64,000 nt of DNA from Phyto melanocephala. Taxonomy: Eukaryota > Arthropoda > Insecta > Diptera > Rhinophoridae. Both the position numbers and the translations under genes were made by a program. This document shows, piece after piece, positions 10,058-21,504 of this stretch (position 1 is the stretch's first letter; every line of letters starts with the position of its first letter). The stretch lies in the NCBI GenBank assembly GCA_941918925.1, contig OW799236.1, positions 106,532,562-106,596,561 of the forward strand, written 5' to 3'. Below the pieces are notes generated by a model, which worked only from the letters and a program-made list of their open reading frames with translations, was not told the DNA's origin and searched no databases.

Positions 10058-12355
10058 GTGAGATATTTTTGCATCGAGGATTGTGAAACAAAATATACCA
10101 ACGTTTTTCGATTTGTGAGAAGATAGTGTTTCTACATTTCAATGTGAGAACAGGCAGCACTGATTCTGTTTTTACTGAAAAATGTCCATTAAACAACTGT
10201 AAAATAAAAAAAACCTTCAATATAAAAATTTAACAATTTAGGAAGATAATTAAGCAAATTTAAATACTTAATCAACAAACTCATCTTTTTGTTGGGTTGC
10301 TCTGCCAATGACATTCCTAACTTAATGAAACTTTTTTACTTCAAAATTTTTACAAGACATGAGACTAAAATCATTAGTTCTTTATGAACAAAACTAATTT
10401 TTTAAAACAAAGATTGAGTTTCATCAAGGAAAATAAAACAAACGAAATCATATCAATCTGTGACGATAAGGAAAAACTGCTTTGGTCTGTTTTTATGGTT
10501 TTTTTCGGGAAAGAGCTTTAAAAATTTTGAATTAATTTAAAAAAATTTATTCCCTTTAAAATGAAGACTTCTACTACTAATAAATTCTGTGCTGTACAAA
10601 CTAGAGATTGTGCTCATATTTGTATATAAAACTAAATTATAAGTTAAAAAAAGTTATTAATTCAAATGTTGTTATCCTTGAAAAATAGAGGCAATAATTT
10701 TTTACGCTATAACTTTCTGTAAAGTCGTCAAAAAGAGTTAAAAATTTTCCTAAGGATAGTTTTGAATAACAGAATTGCAATTATGTGATTATATCAATTT
10801 TAGCTTATGTCAAATCAAGCAGTGTTTCAGCCTTGAAACAGAAATTATGTAAATTTATTATTAAGAACTAAACATTTGCTAAAAATATAGGCACATATTT
10901 TTGAAAAGCTATCTCGTTGCAATATCAGTCAAAAGATGTCTTCCCACGGGTTATTAAGAAAATTTACATTCATTAGGCGCTTAGTTAACACAACAATTTC
11001 CACCCATCACTTAAGCAATAAAAGTTTGTAAATTAAAATTGTTTCTACAATTTTCAAAATATTTATGATTTATTTTTTATGAAATATAAAGATAACACCG
11101 GTATTAAGGATATGGTATTCAAACGCGGGTAATTTTGCTATTGGAATCAAATCCTTGCCACATATTTGACAAGAACTTTAATTGCAATCGTTAATTTTAC
11201 CAGTATCTGTAGTCAAATTTAATCAATAGCAATAAAGACGATAGCGTCTTTGAAATAAAAAATATTTATACATCTCCTTCAAAGAAATCAACTTTTGATT
11301 TTTTCTATCATCACAAGATTACTCAATGTTATTGAAATCATTTTCCAAGTAAAATGCACAGTATTTTTCAATATACAAAGTACTCCAAATATACTTAAAC
11401 ACCATTAATGTCGAGTGCATTTATACTACCACCCTTAAAAAAAAACGTAAAACGGAACTAAAACTTAACCCCCCATACCACCCGAAAAGTATGCAATACT
11501 TTATATACAGTATTTTGCTGTTCATGTAGCGTTTCCGTTCTTCCCAGCTTAGATGATGATGACGTTTTCTTGTTGCTATACTTATTTAATTCTAACACCA
11601 AATAGTACTTAAAAGTTAAGCGCTTTTTGTGTTGTAGGTTTTACCTTAGTTTAGTTTACAACTTGTTTTATTTTTTATTTTTTTTTTATTTTTATTTCTT
11701 AACAGCACTTCATATTGTAAACACTTCACGTCTCACTGATGTTTATATGTTAAATACAATAACAGCTAAAAAGAATAAATAACAACAAGTGCAAAAACAA
11801 TAAAAAAAAATTACTCAAAATACAGCCATAAACAATACGAGAACTTAGGTCGTGGGTGGTGTTTTTTTTTTCTTTGTAAAAGTATGAAGTGGGTGGAGAA
11901 AAGAAAAATGCATTTAAAAGGTATTCTATCACCTCGAGCACTTTTTGCACATAATATTTTATTTAGTTTTTTAAAGTTGATGTCGCCTGCAGTTTCGATT
12001 TGTTTTTCTATAACTTTATTTCAAAGTGGCAGTTATGTTTTAAATGGTGTTCCAATAAACTTTACTTTTATAAGGATTAAAAAAAAAATTTGAATTATAA
12101 AAAAATTTATTTATTTCATTTTAATGTTAAAGCTTTCCTTAACGTTAATTTTTTTTAGTATATCCCTTTCGTAATAGACAAATCAAAATACTAGATGCTT
12201 TCCAGTATAATTTATAGAAAGTGAAACATTTTCGACAACTTAAATCTATACTCATTCAGTTAAGTTAGTAGTCAGTTAAGGCATATCCCTACACAGGATA
12301 TTGTGATAGTTGATTATAAATATTTTTTTTTAATTTCCATGGCAAGTTTTCATTG
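10058..12355. other. Long non-coding AT-rich stretch
   Basis: No frame with a recognisable protein and no clear repeat boundary. The 66-69 codon frames at 11750-12093 overlap on opposite strands and are low complexity. Confidence 0.45.
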
Positions 12356-12357
12356 AA

Positions 12358-12475
12358 CTAGATCCGGCAGCCGCCCGAAGGCATAGCTCACTTGGGTCCT
12401 CCGAGGGTCTTGTTGTGATAATTGAACTAGTTCAGTGGAAATTGTACTGTACCATTATGCACATAGATATAAAAA
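12358..12475 (-). mobile_element. SINE tail fragment, diverged
   Basis: The minus strand reads CTTCTTCTTTTTATATCTAT, then TTATCACAAC, then GGACCCAAGTGAGCTATGCC. It parallels the body and tail of the SINE at 7951-8150 (ATCACAATGG, GGACCCAAGTGAGCTG). The Pol III head is absent, so it is a truncated or diverged copy. Confidence 0.42.
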
Positions 12476-12479
12476 GAAG

Positions 12480-13860
12480 AAGAACCTTATACGAATCTCT
12501 ACAATAAACAAGTTATAGATCACATCTTGCAAAAAAGTCTCAAATGTCGATTTCAAATAGATATTATTGTTAAGAAAACGTAGCCGAAAACAATAAAAAC
12601 GAGAACCATTAAAAGGAATGCAAATTCTGTCAGGTAGTCGTATTTAAGCAAGTTTTTTATCTTCACATGAATCAATTTACTTTAATTGTTATTTTATATG
12701 CTTTTATAATATTTATTTCACATTTTTTCTTAAGAGCAGAAATAGTAGTTGAGTAAGTACCTTTGATGAGCCTCTTTAGTTTTTTGACAATAAGAATTTG
12801 ACATACAAAAATAATTTTTAAATGAAGTTAATCAACGAAATTTATCAGCTTTTCACATTATTTCATACAAAATAAATTTTGCCTGAATATTGAAAAAAAA
12901 ACATTTTAAATGTTTTTAACGTTTTCAATAGAGCACTGATGATGAACTTTTTATAAAGATTTTGACAGCAGTTCGCATCAAATATTGAAAAAAAAAAGTA
13001 TAAAAACAGGCTTAGGAGTGAAAACATACTATTTAATTTATAAAATGTAAAAAATTAAAACCATATTGCAACGTTTTTCTTACAGTACTATCTGCTACTC
13101 TTCTTTTGAAACATTTTAAATCATCGAATAAAACTATAGATTTTAACTAATGCTACCTATAATGAGGTATAATGCACATACATATGTACATACGACAAGA
13201 ACTACTCTAAAATATTTTTTTTATAGCCCTGTGTAATTACAAAACAAATTTAACTCACAATTTCCAAAAAAAAATTCAAACTGCATTGTTGGAAAAATGA
13301 ACTGTTTTTTTTTCATCGCAGAATTGCCATGACCATTATGTTCTATTTACTTAGACATTCGTTACGTATGATTAATATTTAATTAAAAATAAATGTAAAT
13401 ATTGCGTACACAACACGTATGGCAATTTTATGTTCTCATTTTTGTAATGAAGTAAACTTTTTCGCCTGCCAATTTTTTTATTTAACCATTTATTTTTGCA
13501 TTTATAAATATTACGCCTTAAAAACTTCATACTTATTAAGCTTTATTTATTTATTAATATATTTGTACTCTCAACCATTGTTGTGTTAACAATGCCAACC
13601 ATTGATAAAATAAAACATCGATGAATAATTGTTAATGACAATCGGTGTTGTCAGAGGTTATAAATTAAAAAAAAAATCTTAAATTATATAAAAATAGTGA
13701 TTGAAAAATTATACAAATTGTTGTTATTAAAATTATATTCCTTTTACTAAAAGTTGCTCTTAAAACCATAACTAGAGTTCTATAAAAATTTAAGGACGAC
13801 TGGGTCATCACCTAAAAGGCAGGTTTTGTCATAAAAAAGGGCATTTGGGATTAGAAAACA
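12480..13860. other. Non-coding AT-rich stretch
   Basis: Nothing recognised beyond short inverted words near 13570-13650 (CAACCATTGTTG, CAACCATTGATA). Confidence 0.45.
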
Positions 13861-13861
13861 A

Positions 13862-14223
13862 GCCTAACTATATTATGCTTTTGCTAGCTTAAGCAAATGT
13901 GCGGATACATAAAACTAAATGTATGCAACTATATTTACTTAAGAAACTTTTCGTCAAGTTTCGTCAAGTGTTTTTTGCTTAAGCAAACTGCGAATCTGAT
14001 CGTACTTTGCTTACGAAATTTTCTTTTCATTTGACTTGTACACACTGTTGCATTATTTAGTACTTTTTTTTAGAATTTTGTTATTTGTTTTTTAAATTAG
14101 TGAAAAAATGTATAAATGTTATAGTTTATGGTAAAGTCTTCAAAATTTTTATTAAGCATTTGACAGACTTTTCGTTGATTTTTGACAGTAGCTTAAGCCA
14201 GCATAAGCATAATATAGTTAGGC
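13862..14223. mobile_element. 362-bp MITE with 33-bp terminal inverted repeats
   Basis: The left end GCCTAACTATATTATGCTTT (continuing to 13894) matches the reverse complement of 14191-14223 at about 31 of 33 positions. The interior has no coding capacity. Size, long well-matched terminal repeats and AT-rich interior are typical of a miniature inverted-repeat element. The superfamily is unknown because I cannot define a target-site duplication with confidence. Confidence 0.72.
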
Positions 14224-14224
14224 C

Positions 14225-15990
14225 TTGAAGCTAACAAAATCAGTGCCATATTGACAATGGATTCCAATATTTCATGGAAATAAAAATCTCTTAAAAAAGT
14301 GAAATGTTAGAACTTTTTTTAACACAATACTAAAATGAATGCTGATGTGAAAACTTCTAAGGTCTTAAAATTCTAGATATAAATGGCACAAAAAACACGT
14401 GCCACAAGACTGAAAAAAAGTTTTTTTTTAAATAAAATACTACAAAGTGGATGAAAAGAAGTCAGTAATTATGCAGTACATATACACGGGGGTATGCTAA
14501 TTACAAATTTAATACAAAAATACATGGAAATTTCCCCGAAAAATCCCGATAGTGCAAGCTATCTGAAAGGTCTTTCGTGATGATAAAAACAATAAACTCG
14601 CAAATGTATATAAAAAACATTCATGGGAATATAGCTAGTTTTTTGTCAAATCTAGCGATTTTAAATCCAGTTTAGTGATCAAAAAAACGTTTAAGCAGGC
14701 TGTCTGGCAATTTTTGCTGTACCATTAAAGCTCCCCTTTTTAAAAGTGAAACTGATTTATCTTTACGTCACTACGTCACTAAACTCCTTCTTAACTCCGG
14801 ACTGATTTGAATGATTTTTTTTGTATGCGTTTGGGTGGTGCTATGGCTAGTTTAAATTCGCAAATTAGGACGGTAAATAGTGTTTCAGTCGGTATCTAGG
14901 TTATTTATCTATATTGCCACTAAACTGCTTTAAAACTTTGCTAAATATCCTAATCTCTGGAAATATCATGAAGAACAACGTCTGTGGGGTCCGCTAGTCT
15001 TCTATAAAGTTTTACATATCCCCATTACTCTAATGTAACGATATTTTTTTGAATAGAAAATGCAGTGAAATCCTATGGTAAACTGAACGAATTATGAAAC
15101 TCTTTTTCACTCAATTTCTCGCTAGATAATAGAGTTATTAAATTTAAATGATTATGAAATATGGCATGCTACTCCTCATGATATAAATAAACATCAACTT
15201 TTTACAAACGAATATCCTTAACAGAATAATTTTTGCAGTTTTTTTTACCACAGCCTACATCAAATAATAGATCATGTTAAAAACAAAACAATTTCTAATA
15301 AATATTGAAATGCTAAGACGAAAGTGGAACTAAAATGACACTAATTGAAAATCAGTAATAAAAACAAGTGGGCAGCCACAAAATATAACGTTCAGCTCAG
15401 ACATGTCCCAGGTAGAATACAAAAAAAAAATTAAACAAGTTGAAATGCAATAACAAAATGTCACAATAAAAATATCTAAAAATCTGCTTCTTCTCGGATG
15501 AACGACAAAAATATATAAATATAGGATTTAATCTACAAAAGTCATGCTGGAAAAAGGTCCTAATATCTTGGTCTTGCTAAATTTTTTACTATTTATTTTT
15601 TTTTAATAATGTAAATAACACTGTAAAAATCTTAAAATATATTTCCACATAATCCACATTTGAAAATTGATAAAAATTGTGTTCAGCCTAACAGTTATTT
15701 TGGAAGAGCACTATACCTCCTTGCTCTTCTGCAACCAATATTCTTCTTGTTTTCTTCCAATTCGTTAAGTTTGAATGTGCACAATAAAATTTTAAAATAA
15801 GTTTAACGGCTTATGTCTAAACTTTTAAGCAAACTTTGACATAATTGTGCAAAACTAGTGATTTATTGCTATATTGTTACCTTGCTTAAAAACTTAGCTT
15901 TGTTCTAGCGATTATAAGGCCATATTTAGCGAGATTTGTTGAAAAGAATTTCCATCACTAATAAGAGTTCATTTTGTTAGACAGTATGAA
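14225..15990. other. Non-coding AT-rich stretch
   Basis: No supported frame, repeat or RNA gene. Confidence 0.45.
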
Positions 15991-15999
15991 ATGTTTTTT

Positions 16000-16280
16000 A
16001 TCTTCTGGCAGGTCTTAGCAGCTGCCAATGCAGCTAAACCGCTTTGAAGTCAAACTTTAATAATAATGTGCTTTTGGGGTCTCGATCAGTCAAACAGTTC
16101 AGAACTCAGTCTAATTGAAAGGTATTGGGCTTTGCTTAAAAGGTAAATTGAAGCAACTAAAAATGTAATTGGTGATGTGAAGGACTTCCGCCAAAAGAGG
16201 TATCTATCAGCTCGAAATGTATCTAATGATATCAACAAAGCGTTGCTGTTAGGTAAACTGGAAAAGTTAAAAGTTTCGTA
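16000..16280 (+). pseudogene. Tc1-like DDE transposase C-terminal fragment
   Basis: A plus-strand frame reads FWQVLAAANAAKPL, then SELSLIERYWALLKR, then IGDVKDFRQKRYLSARNVSN. It corresponds to the second and third catalytic blocks of DDE_3-type transposases, usually FWPDLAS...HYAK and ELRPIExFWA, followed by a C-terminal helix. The Glu of LIERYWA is kept. The Asp of the FWPDLAS block is replaced (FWQVLAA), and stops interrupt the frame, so it is inactive. The N-terminal part was not found next to it. A separate N-terminal piece of a Tc1-like protein lies at 36597-36870. Confidence 0.55.
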
Positions 16281-16289
16281 AAATAAAAA

Positions 16290-16985
16290 TAGCAAAAGAC
16301 TTCTGTAATATTTAATATTAGGATTAATACAATATATTTATTGAAAAGCTTTAATCTTTAGAATAGGATCAAAGGTTCAGCAGAATTTTTTTAAACTCTG
16401 CAATAGATAATTCTTTCAAGCACCAAAGTAAAAATTAAGCTTTAAAATACTCACCCTGGCAACTCTTACGATAATGATGTCGATAAGGATGAAAAAAAAG
16501 ATGATTACGACGTTGTGTCATTGATTTTTTTTTCAGAACAATTAAAAACGGAAATTTCACATTTTCTCCATAATTCTTTGGCGGAAATTGTAAATAAATA
16601 AATATTTAAATACAAAGAGTTTACACAATCAACATTTAAATAAATTAATAACAAATACAATGGCAAAAGTAAAAATGAGTGATAAGTGATGAAATAAAAC
16701 AAGTAAGAATGATTTATTAATGATGAAACTTGAGCACTCTTCGCATTGTATTGGCAACTTAATTTAACTTTTTGTAAAACTACAGGGGAAAACTTATGTC
16801 CATAATTTTAACAAATAATTAAAATATTGTGTTAAAAATTTTTTTGTTAGTTCAATTACTAGCTAAGGTTTGTTTGGAAAAGAGGGGCATATAAAGCAAA
16901 AACTTGTGTCAGGCATATCTGTGCCTAATTGGCATGTTGTACCTTTTATAGAAATGAGGTTTCCTTGAAAAAACAATAATCCCAT
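16290..16985. other. Non-coding AT-rich spacer
   Basis: It contains a short minus-strand hydrophobic frame at 16505-16702 with no motif. Confidence 0.4.
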
Positions 16986-16989
16986 TTCC

Positions 16990-18640
16990 ATTAATATATC
17001 GACTGGGTCAATAACCCAGTTCCCTTAATGTAATTTCTTAGAGATTTCAAATACGAATTCTTAAGTATCTCCGAGTTTGGAATAGAACCTACGTTGAAGT
17101 TATCACGTCTAATATGCTTAAACGCATGATATTGACAAAGGTAATGTTCCAAAGTCCTATCCTCTTTCTTGCATGCTCGTTTCATCCAATAGTTTTATGC
17201 AAGCTAGATGAGGTCTCATTTCAGTGTGACCTGTTATAGCGCTAGTTAATCTTCAAAGTGTTTAGAGTCTTCTTCAGTTTCTTTAGTTTACCCATAGTAT
17301 ATTGTTCTTTTTATCGACGTTAGTGTTTCACCATTTTCTGAATGTTTCTCCACAGCCCAAGCTTATGGTTAGTTTTTGAACCGATGAGAGGTTATAATAT
17401 TTAAAAACTATTCCAGTTTAAAAAATTTTTCGGCTTCTTCGTTTCAAATTATGCCGTGATGTCTTAATATCCATATTATCTCTAAACATTTTTAATCCAC
17501 ATGCAAGTTTATCTCGCTTTTGCATTGCAGAACATTTCAAGATTCAAACTTTTCGTTCATTATTGTCCTGCTAACTAACTGGCTATCCGTAAAGATACTA
17601 ATTGGACCCTCGTTATTAGTTTCTTCATCCTTTTAATGCCTCCCGTAATTGCCAAATCTCAGCCTGGAAAACTATATTATGATCTGGAATTATTTGCCTC
17701 TGTTTCAGCTCTGGTCATAAAACACCATTCTAGTTCATTCACCAATCATCCATTCCTCCGTTGAAAGATTGACGCCTTGTATATTAACCCTAATTACTTC
17801 ATCCTTTTCTCCCTCTTCTGGTTTTATGGTGATGTAGGTAATGCTCTCATATCATATTGAGATTTTATAACATGTTCCATGTGTCATATTTCTCATCGGT
17901 AAGATATCGTTTGTTTTTTTATATCTGGATTTGTGCTTTTTTACCAGCCATCCACCTATTGCCACTCATTTAGTAGAAGCCAAAGCCACTTTATATATCT
18001 GCCGAGTGTATCAATATTCTCAATAGGAATTGCTGATGTGGGTCTAATGGCACTTCATATACTAATGCAGCACTGTCCGTGAATATTTAAAAGAGGTTTT
18101 ACATTAAATTTTTACTCTACACTAACGAGTCATACGTTAAAATTACTCGTAGTACGCTTGTATGTAGCCAGTGGGTATTTTTTGAGTCTATGCCCCACTT
18201 TTAGCCTTAACAAAAAGCCCACATTTTTTGAGCTTTTTTACTTAACTTTCAATGTAGCCTCTCCAAAATAGCCTCTAAACAATTACTACTTCTAGCTATT
18301 TAACTTTTCTATTAATCTAAATTGTCTTATTTCAAAAGACGGAACAGCTGAATACTGGTATCTTTATCTTTCTCGTTAACTAGCAGACTTCGGTCTTGTT
18401 TGGGTTAATATTGATCTCTTGCTCTTTTGCTAAGTGGTTCAGTTTGTTGAATAAGAGAAAAGGATTCTTCCCCCTGATCACAATATCAATAACATATGCA
18501 TAGCAGGTGGATTTGGAACCCTCGTTTGATAAAGTTCTTAGTAGATGTGAATGGGGGTTACCAACAGTAACGGAGATAAGATACAGCCCAGTAGGGTTCC
18601 TCGACATATTTGTCCCTTATTTTTACTTCATTGGCCTCTC
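16990..18640 (-). pseudogene. LINE with RT palm, RNase H and C-terminal region, degraded
   Basis: On the minus strand, 18607-18380 gives a reverse-transcriptase stretch with GSKSTCYAYVIDIVIRGK and ININPNKTEV. The family pattern is CYADDIVIxIxGK followed by NPxKTE, so the YADD catalytic box is destroyed by an insertion/substitution. Further along, IWQLREALK and GPISIFTDSQLVS (about 17680-17560) look like RNase H, where the family has FTDSQAA. The 16991-17185 frame gives CKKEDRTLEHYLCQYHAFKH, then LKSLRNYIKGTGLL, the Cys/His C-terminal tail. The domain order RT, RNase H, CxxC-like tail fits an I/LOA/R1-type LINE. It is dead. Confidence 0.7.
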
Positions 18641-18649
18641 AATCAATCT

Positions 18650-20625
18650 ACCTATTCCTTAAAATATTGCTAATCTATGCAATTAGTGTATGATCAAACC
18701 CTTAGTTATTCTAAGGATCAATAAGCTTTACCAATTACTAAATACTCAAAAAAAAAATATATTTTTACTAAAAACTTTTTGATTTGTTGACTATATTTTT
18801 AAAAAGCGTTAATGAATTGTAAATTAATCCTTGAAATGTAGTAGCATTTTTTTAATATAATATAGATATTATGACCTTATCATCTTTTTAATGTTAAAAG
18901 TGGAGACATATAATAAAAAGTCTTAACAAATTTAGGATAAATTTAAAAAAAAAATCCCTTACGTATCTCAAATTTCAATATATTTATGTGGACCTATAGG
19001 AACTACTACAACTATAATTTTATAGTCTCTAGTTGAGTTTTAATGCCAAAATCATAATAAATCTCTACTTTACTGTGCAATCTTTTGGTTATAATTGCTC
19101 ACTAGGACTTAGGACAATGTCAATAAAACAGTTTTATTCAACTCTTTCTTTATTTAAATAATTAACTACTTAAAAAAGTTAAACACAACTAAAATATGAA
19201 TGTCCTTATCTGACCGTGTTTTTGTATATTTCATTTCATTTCAGTCACTTAAGGAAATGTACACAAAAGACAACAATTTATTCAGTGATTTCTCACACAC
19301 AAAAAAGGCACAAACACACTTAAAATGCATATACTTAAGTGAATACATGCATGTGTGTGTATGTTTTTTTTTTGTTTTATTTCCATATCCTTGAGAAACT
19401 CTTACCAATACATACACTAGCACTTTCATCAATTTTAACATTTTGTAAAATGTAATTAAAACACTTATTACAGTTGAGTGGGTTTTCCTCTTGTTGTAGT
19501 TGTAATTATTCTACTTGTAGTTGTAGTATCTGTACATGTTTTTTTTTTTAAATTATTTTATTGCTCTCTGGTAAAAATGAAATAAAAGACAATAAGTAAT
19601 CAAATTTATTTATTTTATACGTTTAATGAATTTCTTGTAACAAGGAAATACATACAAATAAAAATGCATATTGTGTATTACAGTGTTGTGTGGTAAATAC
19701 CTACAGTACTGTGCAAGTTATTAGCACTACATTATAATATTCTACAAAAACTGTTTGATTTAATTATTTTTTTTTTATATTTCTATCCAATTCGATATAT
19801 GTAATTGTTTTATGTCTAAAGGATGTGGTGAATTTATGTATAGTGGGCTACTTTATTAGTCTAAAGATTAGGGTTTTGCTGCATTATAGTATGAGGACTC
19901 AATTTAGAGAAATTGAAGCAACACAGTCACGATAAGATAATATTGATGGTAATAATTTTAAAAATAAAAAAAAATCATAATTAATTGTTAACAGTGGAAT
20001 AGTAGCATTTAATAAAGAACTCATTAAAGTTTAACTGGGGGTTACGTAGATGACATTCATCCATTGGGGAGAATTATATCCGGTGAATTTAGGAAGATGA
20101 TAGAACACAGAAGGTCAGAGTATTCAAGTCAGGGCAGATGATAGGTTAATGCCATTTGAGAAAGCCGGTGCTTTAAACAAGCACAGGTGACAGCAGAGCA
20201 CCAGAGGAGTCAACAGAGAAAGCAAAAAGGTAGCAGAGGGAAATTTTACATAAAGAAACTGTGTGATCCATAGATAATTTTTATTATAAATACAAAACAT
20301 CACACATACAAAACACACAGATGAATATGGACAAAAAATAAAACAATTGAGATCACTGTAGTAAGACCCTCTGTTATCGATTCGAACATAGCGAAGATTA
20401 GTGGCTATAAAGCAAAATTCATCTAGCTGTGTCATGGCATGTAAGCCAGTGTAATACAAAAATTGGGGCGCTTTAAAAGTCTGAAGCAAACAAATGAACA
20501 AGACGTTGTGACAAAACTGGCAAGAAATTAAAACCAGTGAAGTAAGTGCAGTGCTTAGGGATACTAAATGTGAATTGCTAACATTAATCCTGGTGCTGGT
20601 TTACAACCAGTGAGCCAGGCGGTTT
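18650..20625. other. Non-coding stretch; 20040-20620 slightly GC-richer
   Basis: No recognised protein. The 20124-20501 minus-strand frame (125 codons, Cys/Phe-rich) has no motif I know. The sequence around 20040-20620 is less AT-rich than its neighbours and could be an unrecognised repeat. Confidence 0.4.
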
Positions 20626-20630
20626 AAAAA

Positions 20631-20839
20631 ATTACTCTTTTTGATAAGGATTAATCCTGTTGAGCTAGGAGATTAAGGCCCGTATTCATAAAAAATATTT
20701 TAGGTTTATTGAAGGATTATTTGACAAATTTCTCTACAACATCTGTCAAATAAGCCTTTAATAAACCGAAAATATTTTTTTGAATACGGGCCTTAATCTC
20801 CTAGTTCAACAGGATTAATCCTTATCAAAAAAAGTAATT
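20631..20839. mobile_element. Near-perfect palindromic foldback element
   Basis: ATTACTCTTTTTGATAAGGA...GGCCCGTATTCA on the left is mirrored by TGAATACGGGCC...AAAGTAAT on the right. The pairing continues inward through ATATTTT and TTTGACA to a loop AATTTCTCTACAACATC. About 95 bp pair per arm. The core is shared with 45036-45145, so it is a mobile family rather than a chance palindrome. Confidence 0.75.
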
Positions 20840-21500
20840 TTATAAAAGCTCTAGCTTTCGGCAAGAGATTTATAGTTAAAATTTTTCTTGAAGGTTCATA
20901 CTTTTATTTCTATTTTTAAATTTTAATATTAAATCGCAAAGAAAGTTTACAGCGGATGCTGGTGCGGATGGGTGGGCAAAATTCTATCTCTCGAAAATTC
21001 TTCGTATGGAGAAGTTCGTTATAGTATTTTGTGAATTAGTTTTTGTTGTATTTTTCTGTTAGTTTTATGAGCGGATGCGTGGCCAGTGAGAGTGTTGGAA
21101 CCTGCCTGAGGTATCGCCAAGAACAGGCTAGCCGGAAATCTAACTGGGCCAAAACGGTTCGTAACATAAATGGCAAAAGCTTAGATTTGGATTACATCCA
21201 AATAAATTTAGGAGTATAGAGAAAAGGTAACGAGGCGTAAGAACCTGGCCTGAGACAAGTCAAGGAGTCATCGACAGCGGTGAAAATAAGTAGTTGAATT
21301 CAAATTAAAAATAAATGTGTAACCAAGATTGGCTGTAAAATATTAAAACAAGAGAAGAAAAGTGTGTTCTTTTCTAAATTTGTTTACGCAACGTGACCTT
21401 GGGCTAGACTGAGTTCTATCCAAGCTTAAAGCCCAAATAACCGGAAGCTCGTTAAAATAACAAGCCACAATTGTGGCAACTTTATCTGGCACTTTAATTT
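20840..21500. other. GC-richer non-coding stretch, unassigned
   Basis: No domain or long frame. Composition differs from the AT-rich surroundings, which suggests either an old LTR-element leader or unique host sequence. I cannot tell which. Confidence 0.35.
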
Positions 21501-21504
21501 TAAT

